DNA from: Hypomesus transpacificus
Taxonomy: Eukaryota; Chordata; Actinopteri; Osmeriformes; Osmeridae
Assembly: GCF_021917145.1 (NCBI RefSeq)
Contig: NC_061078.1
Coordinates: forward strand, 6,514,047-6,578,046
Length of the DNA stretch: 64,000 nt
Direction: 5' to 3'
Made by a program: the position numbers and the translations under genes. Positions 53,401 to 64,000 of this stretch are shown here, in pieces; the stretch's first letter is position 1; each line of letters opens with the position of its first letter. Under the pieces are notes generated by a model that worked only from the letters and a program-made list of their open reading frames with translations, was not told the DNA's origin and ran no database searches.

Positions 53401-56400
53401 GCCTTGGATGCTCCTGGGATTCTGGTTGTTCTCTTTCTATTTATAATGATTTTACTTTGTAAGAGAGTTTTTGCATGTGTTTGTATGTATTTGTGTGTGT
53501 GCTATAGAGACCCATCTACATGGACGGCAGAAGATGTGGATCATTTAGGCAGGCTGGTGTTCACTCTCTCCCCCAAGCAGATGAACTCCATTCCACTGGT
53601 GAGGGAAGAATTACACCAATCGCTCCTATCCCCTTTGGACCTCATAGTAGAGTTCAACACAACCTACCTATGTGGATGCATATGTGTGAGTGTGTGTCTG
53701 TGTGTGGTTGTGTGTGTATCAGGCAGTGCTGAGTGCAGACACAGTGGAGCAGGTTCTGTCGGGCCAGGGGCACTGGGAGGACAGTGATGTGGGCCAGGCC
53801 TGTGTGAGCCGATATGTGGACCAGCAGGGCCAGAGAGACAGGACCCTGAGCCTCCTGAGAGGGGTTGTTAAAGCCCGGAGCAGGAGGAAAAAAAGTTTGT
53901 ACCCCTAATTGCATAACAACCCCTTGGTTGTATATTCAATCAACAAGGAAAAGATACGTTGATAAACCGTCTCTTTTACAAATGGAACCTGACCACTAAA
54001 GGCAAAACAAACTGAATCTCAATAACAGTGTGACTTCCACCCAGTAATTTCGTCTCATCATGTTACCTTTGGTCTTAATCAGTTCCAGTCCCAAGCTGTG
54101 CTGACATCAGAGGCACCTTCCCCTCAGCATGGACAGCCAATCAGCTGAGCCGGATGTCGGGGGAGGAGTTGGCAGAGTGCGTGGAGGTCGTAGGTCAGGA
54201 CGCCTCGCTCAACCAAGATCAACGTCGGGCACTGTGGATAAAAATCAGGCAGGTCAGTAACATTGGGAACATCATGACACAGTATTATGTTATTCCTTTT
54301 TGCAAAAAAACTTCAAAGTCTGATGGTAGGGATCAGTAAGATTAACCAGGCTATGGTTTGGTTAACGTAAGGATTAAAAGGGTGCAGTGCGTTTGATGGT
54401 TGTGTTTCCAGGGCTATGGTCCAGTACGAGGCCTGAGGCCAGAGCAGGTGCTAGAGCTGGGCTGCCTCTTTACTGAGCTGGGGGAGAGCGAGCTCCAAGA
54501 GGTCAACATCTCAGACCCAGGGCTCCTGGCCCACCTGGGGGCACTGACGGACTGGAGCACTAAAAAGGTGAAAGGTTTGATGCTGGCACTGAAGGGGAAA
54601 TATGGAAGTCCTGGAGCCCAGGACTCGTATTTCTTAAACTTTTCAGAATACTGAACTAGTTGTGCCTTAGATTACAATTCAGTAATATTTCTAATTATAT
54701 TGTTACAATTCAATCAAACTACATAAATAAACTAATTCTAAAACTAAATCAACACTCCCACTCCTAAATAGGGGCCTTTGTGTTTTACACTTTGTTCAGA
54801 TCTGCACCTCGAGTAGGTCCTAATGTCCCTAGTCTGAACTGGAGGCTGTCAACCCACGTCTTCTTCCAGGTGCGAGCAGCAGTCCTTGGAGTGATGAGGA
54901 GACGGAAGCTGAAGATGGACCAGCTAGCAGCAGTCGATATGGCAGTCCTGGGTCACCTGATCTGTGGTTTCAACCCCTCAGAGATCAACAGACTTGACCC
55001 CTATAACCTGAGGTCAGTCGGGTTCTTGATCAACATACTATTTTGAGCTCTACTGTATGTAAGTCTATCGACAGAATGGAGAGCGCTTAAAGCATTAGTG
55101 AATACATCTAAATCAATATACTGGACATTGATTTTGCTTTATAATGTAATTTGGCCATTCTTTCAACAAAGAAACTTCCATCATGAATTATATGAGAGCA
55201 TACCCAGTCCAGACAAGGAAGGAATACAGAAAGAAGGAATGTAGAGAGAGTGTAGGCTGCTTGGACTCCCTCCCTCTGGTTGTAATGAGTCCTGGGCTTT
55301 GTGATTGACAGCCTGGCTGTGTTGTTCCTGAGGGAGCTGGCTCTGCCGTGCTCAGACCAGCAGCTGGAAGCTCTGACCGCTCGTCTGTCCCGCCCTCAGG
55401 CCTTTGGTCCCGTCAGTGCCTGGAGCCCAGAGGTCTTCACAGAGATTGGCACATTAGCAGGTACCATGCCAGCATCCTTTCTGTTTTATCCCTTATATTT
55501 TCAATGGTTCCTCAGAGTTTTTATACAAAACTACCAATTTAGCTCCCAATAGGGTTCTCCACTTGTGCGATGTCTCAGTTACATATTGAATTAAAAACAT
55601 GCCTCTCCCCTTCTCTATTTCCCTCCTCTGAATCAGTACCAACAATTTTCCCCTGGTCTGTTTTTCTTTCGTTCCATCTTGTCATTCCCTGTATCTTTAC
55701 ACTGGTGTGTGTGTCTTCCTTCTCTCCTGGGAGCAGCAGGCCTGGAGGACATGGTTCTGTCTGCCCTGGTGCAGCAGCAGGTGGAGGGACTCACCCCTCA
55801 GGCCATCGCCTTCATTTCACCAACCAAGATGTCGGTGAGTGGATCTCAAACACTGTTTGGAGTTTAACCGGTTCCAAGTAACATAATATAGTGCCATGTT
55901 TTGTATGTATACAATGATCAGTGTGCACCAGGCTTGGTATATATATGTTTGTATCAGGTTATGTTCAGTGTGTGTTTGTGTGTGTACCAGGATGTGTTCA
56001 GTGCTTAGTGTATGTGTGCCAGGTTGTGTTCAGTGAGGCCCAGCTGTCGTGGCTGAGTGTGGAGCAGGCGTGGGCGGTGACTGAGGAGCAGTGGGCGGAG
56101 CTGGACAGCGGGCAGAGACACGCCCTGGGCTTGGCGCAGTATGAGGGGGACGTTCTCCTGGAGCACAGAGGCAAGAGGAGGCAGAGAGAACAAGAAACAG
56201 AACAAGACATAGAGAGAACAAGACACGATTAGATTAGATACAACTTTCCTGAAATTCAGAGTTCATCTCACATTTGACTGGTTTCTTTCCAGGCGGCACA
56301 AAAACTAAGCCTTTCTCCTTTAAGGGTGGCTGCGGTGTCTGCTAAACATGTCTGTTATTGTAAAGTCATGCTTCCTAGAGTCATTATTGTTATTTATTGT

Positions 56401-56539
56401 AATGATGGTGTGTGATGTCATTTGATGATGTGTTGTGTCTGTTTCCACAGGGAGGAACTCTGCCCCAAAAGCACAGTCAGCTGACAGTCGCGCTGTGTGC
56501 TTATTGGCTCTATGCTGTATGTTATGGCAACTGCTGTAA
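44423..56539 (+). CDS. strc: Stereocilin, complete 29-coding-exon gene
   Basis: Stereocilin links hair-cell stereocilia to each other and to the overlying matrix. Exons: 44423-44522, 44694-45842, 46333-46357, 46527-47109, 47297-48196, 48308-48370, 48633-48758, 48921-49087, 49183-49369, 49971-50086, 50169-50301, 50540-50722, 50817-50855, 50949-51125, 51370-51516, 51922-51980, 52130-52253, 52429-52511, 52595-52730, 53107-53315, 53508-53598, 53723-53894, 54083-54252, 54412-54567, 54870-55012, 55312-55460, 55737-55834, 56023-56170, 56451-56539. The frame closes at 1973 residues (human 1775). A signal peptide (LCLVVMVLLVLLGLAYA) precedes a long alpha-solenoid of the mesothelin/otoancorin/stereocilin family. 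Typical segments are GDLRQLILWGIRHNVTW, PVLWDLIQRED, GRLVFTLSPKQM, CADIRGTFPSAW, GFNPSEINRL and GPVSAWSPEVFTEIGTLA. The end, AVCLLALCCMLWQLL, is a GPI-anchor signal. The last intron uses a GC donor and intron 22 a weak GTTTGT donor. The order of domains separates it from otoancorin. Confidence 0.93.
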
Positions 56540-56612
56540 AACCAAGATCAATACATTTGTATTTATTCATTCCTTGACCCCTTTGTGAAATTGTAAGATT
56601 TGTACTTAAACA

Positions 56613-56618
56613 AATAAA
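56613..56618 (+). terminator. Poly(A) signal of strc
   Basis: AATAAA (in ACAAATAAAGATTCCC) 74 bases after the strc stop, followed by a TGTG-containing stretch. Its closeness to the stop supports the final exon of the gene model. Confidence 0.65.
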
Positions 56619-56639
56619 GATTCCCTTTTCAACTGTGTT

Positions 56640-59600
56640 CCACTGGTGTCCTAGACTGAACCTTTTTGGGGAGTAAATTGAAGGTTGTAGGCTAATAGTA
56701 TGTCAGTCATGTAGCTTACTACTTATGCATGCCCCATGAAGACACTGTAACCTTCCCTTTACTTCTACACCTTTGCCTGTTCTACTGACACACAGCATTC
56801 ATCACTATGTCAGTGATTTTCCATCACTCCTCTCAACAGCAGGGGTTTGTTAACCACTCTGTTACTATGGTTACAATTTCGGTTCAGTTCCATTCAATTG
56901 CAAAGTATGGCATCTGTAAACTATGATGAGAGGGGAAGGAGATTAAATATGTAAACCAGAGACTCCTGATACAACCACACTCTTTTCTGGTACAACACCT
57001 GGTACAATTCCTCAACAATTCTTTCTGAGGGGGCGTGGGTTTTAAAATGTCTGGTGGTTGACGAAATTAAGTGTGATGGAGATGTGCACATCTCTAATTA
57101 AGAAATAATGACAACACTGACTGAACGACCTGGTAGGGCACAGGACTAAAGGTTCTGCACTCTCTCTGTTCAGCGAATGCCCTGTTAATGTCCATCACCC
57201 CATGGATAACAACCCCTATATTTCCCTTTAAGGACTACAGCCTGAGGAAGCTGCTTGCCAATATAAAATATGAGAACATATGAGAACGTCAGTTAATTCC
57301 GCGAGGAGGACTAAAATGGCATGCAACTTCAATAATGTTAACTGCTAACGCGTTAGCTGTGTAACTTGCTAGTTTTAATTGGTTTATTAACTTTAGCTTC
57401 ACAGCAAGACTAATTAACCATTTAGTGAGACTGACAGAATATAGATCATCAATACATGAGCTACTGTAACGGCAACCATCTTTTAGCTAAATAAGGGCTA
57501 CTGTAGCTAATCATTAGACATGAACAATCTTTTCCGCCAGCTATTTTTTCACGCAAGTACAACGTCTTTTTTCTTGGAGGTAGGGGGGGGGGGTGGCTCC
57601 TATAGCTGCTTTTCCATGTTTTCCATCTATATTATCAACATCTAGTGACCTGGCAACCAGAACCATACACTTTTATGGAACGACATTTAAGAACCTCCTT
57701 CCCCGCTGTAAACTACAAGACACGTTATTGTCATGGGACATTCCATACCATGTCTGTGTAGGCTTTATCATTAAGTAAGGGATATGAACCGATCAATAAC
57801 AGTAGATGGTGCTATACTCCTGCGTAGGCTGCGTTCCCCTTGGAGTAGGCTGGCGTGACGTGTCCAATCGTTTGCACTTTGCACATCCACTTCTTTTCAA
57901 TGACGTATTTCCTGGGGGCTGAGAGGACCCCTCAGCTGTACTGAAGGGGGTACACAAACATGATTATTTAGGTTTTGGTAACGTCTTAACAGTTTCGTTT
58001 GTAATGTCCCTACACCATAGAACATTATACGACTGGTTGCAATATCGTGCGATCTCCCCGACCAAGACAATGTGTAAACGAGGACTGGTAAGTCTACAAA
58101 CGTTTACAGACACAATAGAAAGTTTACACATTTTGTGTTGTTGAGGGTGGTCGTGGGGAGTTGTGAACTTGTGTTTCTTGGTTCTTCGTCTGGCTGGCAT
58201 TTAGTTCACTTTTGATCAGCTCGAGGAGTACGTTCAGCTGGAGCAATGTGTGCCTGTCACCGTTATTTGCCTCGTTCTTTGACTGGATTGTCAGTCTCCT
58301 CGTGAGTAGAAGAGAATCGTAGATAAAGGACCGAGCGTCGTCTGTTTAGCACGGCTATTATGATCAGTTTATAATATTCCATCTCATAGTAATCGTTAGG
58401 AATTCGATCGGACGCTTGGTGGAGAAACGGAAGCAGCGCGTGCTCTGACATAGGCGAAATACGCAGCCTAGTTGTAGCTGATAGCGCGGTACTGATACAG
58501 CAAAAATACAATTACAAGAACGATCCAGGAACGTTTGCCAAGCTGCATGCGGTAGTCAAGGACGTTTGTGGTAAGTTTGTGATAGTTTACGCTAAATTAG
58601 TATACTAATATTTGGCACCTACCATCGATTTAATGTCAGGGTATAGATTTGTAATTAATTGCTAAAACCTCGGAAAAGTTTTGCGTGTTGCAATAAGTTT
58701 TTTTTTAGCCCTTTTGCTTTAGCCCTTGAGCTACAGCGCTGATAACACATTAATAATTTAATAGGAGGCCTTTTATTTGTAGCTTAATTCAACGCGAAAT
58801 GATCTAAACCAAACTTTACTCATTCACTTAACAACGTTATCCATATTGATGTAATTACATGACTTATTAATAATACCACAATGTTTACTCAAAGAAGCAT
58901 TACACACCAAGTTACACTATTACTATTACTGTGTTTAATTTAAGGAGCCAGTGAACGGATACAATTGGTCTGGTTTAGGGGTTGTTTTAGAAAAGCAACA
59001 AAGAACTTGAATCAGGACACACTTTGTTGTTCTGTTGTTTTATTTTGTCACTTAATTATTTACACATTTCTGATCATAACCCCATGGGTAAGTTACGTCC
59101 TTTTGGGCTTTCCAAATTTGCTGGTCAAATGCAAATATAAATGCAAATAGAATACACAAATGTGGATCTTGTTCGTGTTTGTTTACCACTTTCTAGAACC
59201 TATCCTTATATCAATAGAGGCTGAGCACAATGGAGAGGAGAGTTACCTTGTAACCTTGGCTAAGGCAGCAAGCATAGTTTACTAATGTTATCAGAGCTAT
59301 CTGTCGCAAACGTTCTTCCATCTGTAATTGACACACTTAATGATATGATCACATGGAAAAAATATCTAAATCTCTTTTGCCTTTTCTCATGTCTTTGATC
59401 GTTTCAGTCAAGGTAATGACATGTGTGAGTCCTAGCAGGTTTTGGATTCAGGTCAATCTTCTATCAATTGTCTGTTTTATATTGTAGTTGTTGCCAGATG
59501 TGAATTGGGTGTATGGTGTGTTGTACTGTGGTTCCAGTCTTCTGCAGTGACAGTCATCTGGCCAGCTTCCCATCATCTCTAGATGCAGTAAAATAGTTGC

Positions 59601-62437
59601 TCTCAAGTTATTCCATGGTGCATGATTTTTATACTGACGTTAAACTCCATCTGAACAAATTACCGCCCAGATGAGGTCACAAGGGGGGCGGGTGTACTTT
59701 AAGCCATGCATGTTAAAGGCGGGTTTGGGAGAGTGCACACCTCTGTCTGTCCTGTGTGCTACCTTTGATCGGCTTCACTTCTCTCCACAACAGAAAAAGC
59801 ATAGCACTCAGCCCCAAGGTGAGAAATGAGTTCTTATCCTCTTATGTTTGTCTATTATGCTGCCAACCCTTATATCTGATGTGGAAAAGTTTGGTTGCTC
59901 TTATGACAAGTGGTGTGTACTGTTCTCATAGTGATTGCCTCATGGGATGCTTTTTAAATTTCATGTATTTTTTTGGTGACTAATCTTGAAAACAACATGT
60001 TTTTTTGATTACCAAAAGAATCCTGCCCACTGACCATACAGACAAGATTAGAGGGCTTTAATGTTTAATCCAATGCTTAATCTGGAATGTTGTATGTTTG
60101 TCTTCGGTTTTGACAAATGATTGTCGAGGTTCGTCTAGTCATTGTTTTCCAAAACTTCTTTGAAAATGAGGGGGTAAATAATGAAGCAGAGTCAGTAGAA
60201 CAGTGTATCTCTGCGTTTGCTGCTCTGTAGTGACAGACCCAATGTTCCAGTTGGCAGAGCAAAGTCCTCTCTGGATCAGTTGTCTGTAGTTAGAGAGTGG
60301 CAGGCGTGGGCAGCCCTCTCGGTGTCCTGCTGCCCTCTGGGCTTCCTGTGCACTGCAGGGCACCATGGAGCCAAATGTTTTTGATGATGTTTGTTGTTAT
60401 GGGTAAACTATGGGTATCTTTAGCCTATCTGTCTTGAGCCTACCATTCTTGCTGTCGCCAGAGATGATACCTAAAAAAGACCAATACCTCAATTCTCCTA
60501 TATTGGCCCAAAAGGGTGAACTGTTTTTTGTTTCCCACTGGAAAATTAGTGTCAAACATAATTGTTTGCATCCCCCCTATATCCCACAGTGAAGCGCACT
60601 TTGTCGCCCTGCTGGTATGAAATGCACTATATAAATGTTAAATCGATTGTTTGATTGATGAGACTATGTCTTGTGTTTTTTGTTTTTGTTTTACCATTCT
60701 GTGTTAAGTTAACAATGCACATCACATCAAAACATTAAGGGACAGACAAACAGGTTCAAACGTGGAAAGGCCACAACTTGTGACAATAGGTGAACCTGTT
60801 TTATCTGGTGGGTTGAACAATGCAGCACACACATCCAAGAGCAATGGAGACCTCTCACACACTTGACAGGTATTGCATACTCACAATGGATTCCTCAGTG
60901 ACGGTTACTCGATCGCTTTTTAAAAATGTTCTTTCTGAAATGGATGACCTGGCAGAAATAGGCAAGGCCAACTTCTGATTGATCATTGCTTCGTGCATTG
61001 GGGTAGTAATGTCATTTTTGATGAAATGCTAGGAGTTGGAGGGATGTGTAGGGCATTTTCTTAGAATCATTCCTTTGTTCCCATAGGTCGCCTGAATCAA
61101 TCATAGCTCTGTCCGAGTCATTTAGATTTGGGCTGTGAGTCAACTGATGTCTGCTGTGTTATAGCATGTAGCCTGTCAGACAGTATGCATCAGTGTTGGT
61201 GAAATCTGAGCTTACTCTGCCCTGCTACTTAGTAACTGCTATTTTAAGCTTTATTGGGATGAATCCTCCAGGATGTACATCCTCTACTTTTACCATTTTG
61301 CATATTAATGCCAAACGGTTCTTCCGCTGTTTCTGTAAGAACATCTTTTTTCCCTCACTCTTGTCATTTGCATTTTGGGGCGCTGCAGACGCCAAACATG
61401 CTTCCTAAGGGGAAAACCTGAGTTTTTTTCTTTCATATCGTCTCTTTTGGAATTGAGGCTTCTGTGAGCTTCAACATCATGGTCCACCACATGAGATCTT
61501 CTGTCTGACTGACTGGATTATATGACTGGCTGGCTGGCTGGCTGCCTGCCTGCCTCTCTGCCCATAGCAAACCTTGAACAACACTCGCTTTACTTGCTGT
61601 TAAACTCACATTGAGTCCAATTGATGTATTTTCCTTTTAGTGACTCTACAGATAGTCCTGTTGCATTCTAGTCTTGTATTGTTGGAGAACAGGTAAGATC
61701 AGTACACTTAGAACAAAAGTATCTCCAGGCCTCATCTGTCAATACAAATTCCTAAGAGACAATTGACTTTTGACATGAAACATGACTTGGGGTACTAGCG
61801 ACCTAAATGTTTTTCACCAATGGGAATGGCCAAGTTTCCCAGAAGAGAAGTCTTTAGTCTGTGCAGGCCAGGGTGACTCTGCAAAACTTGATTTATCCTA
61901 CATGTAATAACAGGAGAGGTACTGGACTGCAGGGAGTGTTTGAACCTGTACATAAGCTCAACATAATGCATGGTGAGGGACTTGCCCTCCAGTCTGAACA
62001 GACTGGAACAAAGGAGGGCAGTACTGTGTTTATGCTCAGAGGGAAATAAATATTTGAACTGCCATAGATTTGTTAAACCATTGGCATATATCAGTAGATT
62101 GCTTGAAAGACTTCAAAAAAGCATTTGTATATGATTTCATCAGTTGACAAGAAGTCAGGACTCGCATCTCTATAACAGTATTAGTCGTCAATTGTTGGGT
62201 ATGTATTGTGTGCTTGTAATTGTTGACAGCTTGGCGTCATTGCCATCCACCTTTGATGGCTGTTTTTATGGGTTAGGTGATGTAGCCTAGCTGGTGATCA
62301 GCTTGAGCATACAATTGTTTGCTGCTGCTACAGTCACGCTAAAACAGGACTCTTGTCTCTGATTTTTTGCCGTACTCTAATACACTTGGTAACTTAACAA
62401 ATTCTCTTCTTTCCCTCTCCTCCATACTGCCTCCCAG
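56640..62437. other. Intergenic stretch and presumed first intron of furin
   Basis: No coding exon recognised. It holds a G run at 57583-57592, a short tetranucleotide CTGG/CTGC repeat near 61527-61550 and A/T-rich unique sequence. The candidate furin promoter sits near 58 kb. Confidence 0.5.
57830..58570 (+). promoter_or_regulatory. Candidate furin promoter and non-coding first exon
   Basis: The region is richer in CG than its surroundings and ends with a strong donor (TTTGTG then GTAAGT, boundary 58570/58571). Furin has a non-coding first exon in other vertebrates, and the coding exon at 62438 begins with untranslated sequence after an acceptor. The match is positional only. Confidence 0.3.
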
Positions 62438-62544
62438 GTGACCCGTGTACAGTGACCGTCCCTCCCCGTGTCTCAGTGCCCCCTGCATGTCCCGTGGGCA
62501 GCCCCGGCCTCTCAGAGACACCCTGCTGCTTCAATAGGCCTCCC

Positions 62545-62751
62545 ATGGCTCTGGGCCCTCAACACCCCTCCAAGGGCCCCCGCCTGATGGGGCTGCTGCT
62601 GCTGGGGTCCCTCCTGCTGCTCCTGCTCTCTGGGCTGGGGTCGGCGCTGGGCCAGAAGGTCTACACCAACACCTGGGCCGTCCACATCGCTGGGGGCCCA
62701 GAGGAGGCAGACCGCATCGCCACCAAGCATGGCTTCATCAACCACGGACAT
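62545..62751 (+). CDS. furin: Furin, first coding exon (5' part of gene; rest outside the window)
   Basis: Furin is the trans-Golgi subtilisin-like proprotein convertase that cleaves after RXK/RR sites. The exon starts at 62438 after the acceptor CTGCCTCCCAG; the coding part begins at the first in-frame ATG (62545) and ends at a strong donor, CAT|GTAAGT. It encodes 69 residues: a signal peptide with the leucine-rich core LLLLGSLLLLLLSGLGSALG, then the start of the inhibitory prodomain, QKVYTNTWAVHIAGGPEEAD and KHGFINHGH. The QKV-TNTWAV signature is specific to furin among the convertases. The next exon, expected to begin with IFGDYYHF-like sequence, is not found before 64000. Catalytic domain, P domain and membrane anchor are therefore not visible. 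Fish often have two furin copies; I cannot say which this is. Confidence 0.9.
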
Positions 62752-63233
62752 GTAAGTACAGCCAGACAGGAGCATTGTTGCTGTTGCTTTGTGTTTGTGG
62801 GTGGTGTGTGTGTGTGTGGGCGGTGTGTGTGTATGTGAGGTTTGTGTCTGTGCTGTGTGTGATATGAAAGTGGTAGAGAAGTAGAAAGTAGAAAATGCCA
62901 AAGAAAATACTGATCAAGGCTGCTTTGTTCCATATCTGAGCCAAACTATGCGACCACCAATGGACTGAATCTTATTACACATAAAAGTTGCCAGGTTCCC
63001 TGAGCCGCTTTGAACCAGGTGGAAATACATTTATAGCTTTTGCTGGAAGAAAAGGGCACTTTTTATAAAGAAGATCACATATCACAGGATTGTATTCTAT
63101 TCTATGTTGTATTCATGTATTCAACTGCTTTCAAAAATGAAAAGGGAACTCATCATTTTGCTGTAGACAACTCTTCTGAGCTGCTGTAAACCACTACAAG
63201 AACTAACAGGAAATGTCTTTCTGTCCATTCCAG

Positions 63234-63272
63234 AGAGGTGACTCACTGGCAGGTTTTCTTTGCGATCTCTAG
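63234..63272 (+). other. Possible 39-base cassette exon with in-frame stop in furin intron
   Basis: A good acceptor (CTTTCTGTCCATTCCAG) and a good donor (TAG|GTAAGAAG) bracket 39 bases. Joined in phase 0 after the exon at 62751, it would add 12 residues and end in TAG. It could be a stop-introducing (poison) exon or a chance pair of sites. Confidence 0.25.
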
Positions 63273-64000
63273 GTAAGAAGTGCTCTTGGTTAGACAGTCA
63301 GCAGCTGTGGACACTAAAGCTGGGAGTGTCTCTTTCCAATCAGCAGCTAATGTTATTGTTCTCAGTTGTGAACGATGACAAGGTCTGCCATTGTGTTCCC
63401 TTAGTTAGTGGAATACGGTGAAGCCTCCGTTCCAGCCTGCCCCACTGGTAAAGCTAGTCCTCTCTCTTCCTCTCTCTTCAATGTCCTGTGTTGTGGCACT
63501 GTTTGAACAGTGAAGGAGTGTGTGCGTGTGTGTATCCAACGATGAGCCTCCTGACCGGAACAATGTCAGCGTGTGAGGAGGACTTTGAACGGAGAATTTG
63601 ACCGCTTAACCTGCAGTGGCAGGAGTTACTCTGCCAGCGTGGTGGTTTAGTTTTCCAGTCTTCTGTTACATGTCGAGGACGAATCTATGAATAATTAAGC
63701 TCTCCCTGGTACAGTTTGTTGTCGTGCTTGGTTAGGGGGATGTGTAGAATAAATGAAACCCTTCCTTACAATATATTCCCTGGCTTCCTCCTTAGGGGCC
63801 CTCCCATCTCCTCTGTATGCTCTACACATTTAACTTTGATAGCTTCCTGGTTAGGCTGCATAGAAACCAGTCAACTAGGACTTCCTTAGAACTCATCAAT
63901 ACTGCATGAGCTCAAGAGATTGCTTGGAGTGCGTAGGAGATGATTCTTCCTGTGACATTTATGGTGATCTGAGTGGGTGTTCTATCATCCTGTAGATTCC

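Noticed and set aside
55921-56232. strc exon 28 read through to a charged C-terminus
   Set aside because: It loses the hydrophobic GPI tail found in stereocilins. The GC-AG splice to 56451 restores it, so read-through is kept only as a possible isoform.

Overview
This is vertebrate nuclear DNA, almost certainly from a ray-finned (teleost) fish. Genes are split by short GT-AG introns, there are AC/GT microsatellites throughout, and the interspersed repeats are fish-type: a 3' fragment of an L2-like LINE, a tRNA-derived SINE with the common fish tail, and foldback hAT MITEs. The protein-coding genes are clear orthologues of vertebrate genes. I cannot name the species. Nothing prokaryotic, phage-like or CRISPR-like is present.

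Layout. 1-10.9 kb: mostly non-coding, with microsatellites, a broken LINE 3' end (about 4.64-5.51 kb) and a possible minus-strand promoter near 4 kb. 11.7-12.4 kb (+): intronless rgs9bp, the membrane anchor of the phototransduction RGS9 complex. 19.0-22.4 kb (+): slc38a7 (lysosomal amino-acid transporter), 11 coding exons. 24.1-28.0 kb (-): ctsa (cathepsin A, lysosomal carboxypeptidase), 11 coding exons, tail-to-tail with slc38a7. 31.2-34.4 kb (+): e2f4, 10 coding exons including one minor-class AT-AC intron. 35.8-38.9 kb (+): a complete nine-exon CYP2-family cytochrome P450. 39.5-42.2 kb (-): a recent tandem duplication of an intronless two-domain C-type lectin; one copy is intact, the other has a deletion and a premature stop. 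44.4-56.5 kb (+): strc (stereocilin), 29 coding exons with a C-terminal GPI-type tail. 62.5 kb to the end (+): the first coding exon of furin, which continues beyond the window.

Coding exons were joined by hand. Reading frame closes across every intron of slc38a7 (459 aa), ctsa (476 aa), e2f4 (373 aa), the CYP2 gene (490 aa) and strc (1973 aa), which is strong internal support for the models. The genes do not form a pathway. The only functional theme is that the convergent neighbours slc38a7 and ctsa are both lysosomal; ctsa carries a near-perfect CLEAR (TFEB) box just upstream.

I found no undescribed multi-gene system. The most interesting items are the AT-AC intron of e2f4, a probable GC-AG final intron in strc that decides whether the protein gets its GPI anchor, the decaying lectin duplicate, the CLEAR box, two related hAT MITEs with perfect 8-bp target duplications, and a possible stop-containing cassette exon in furin.
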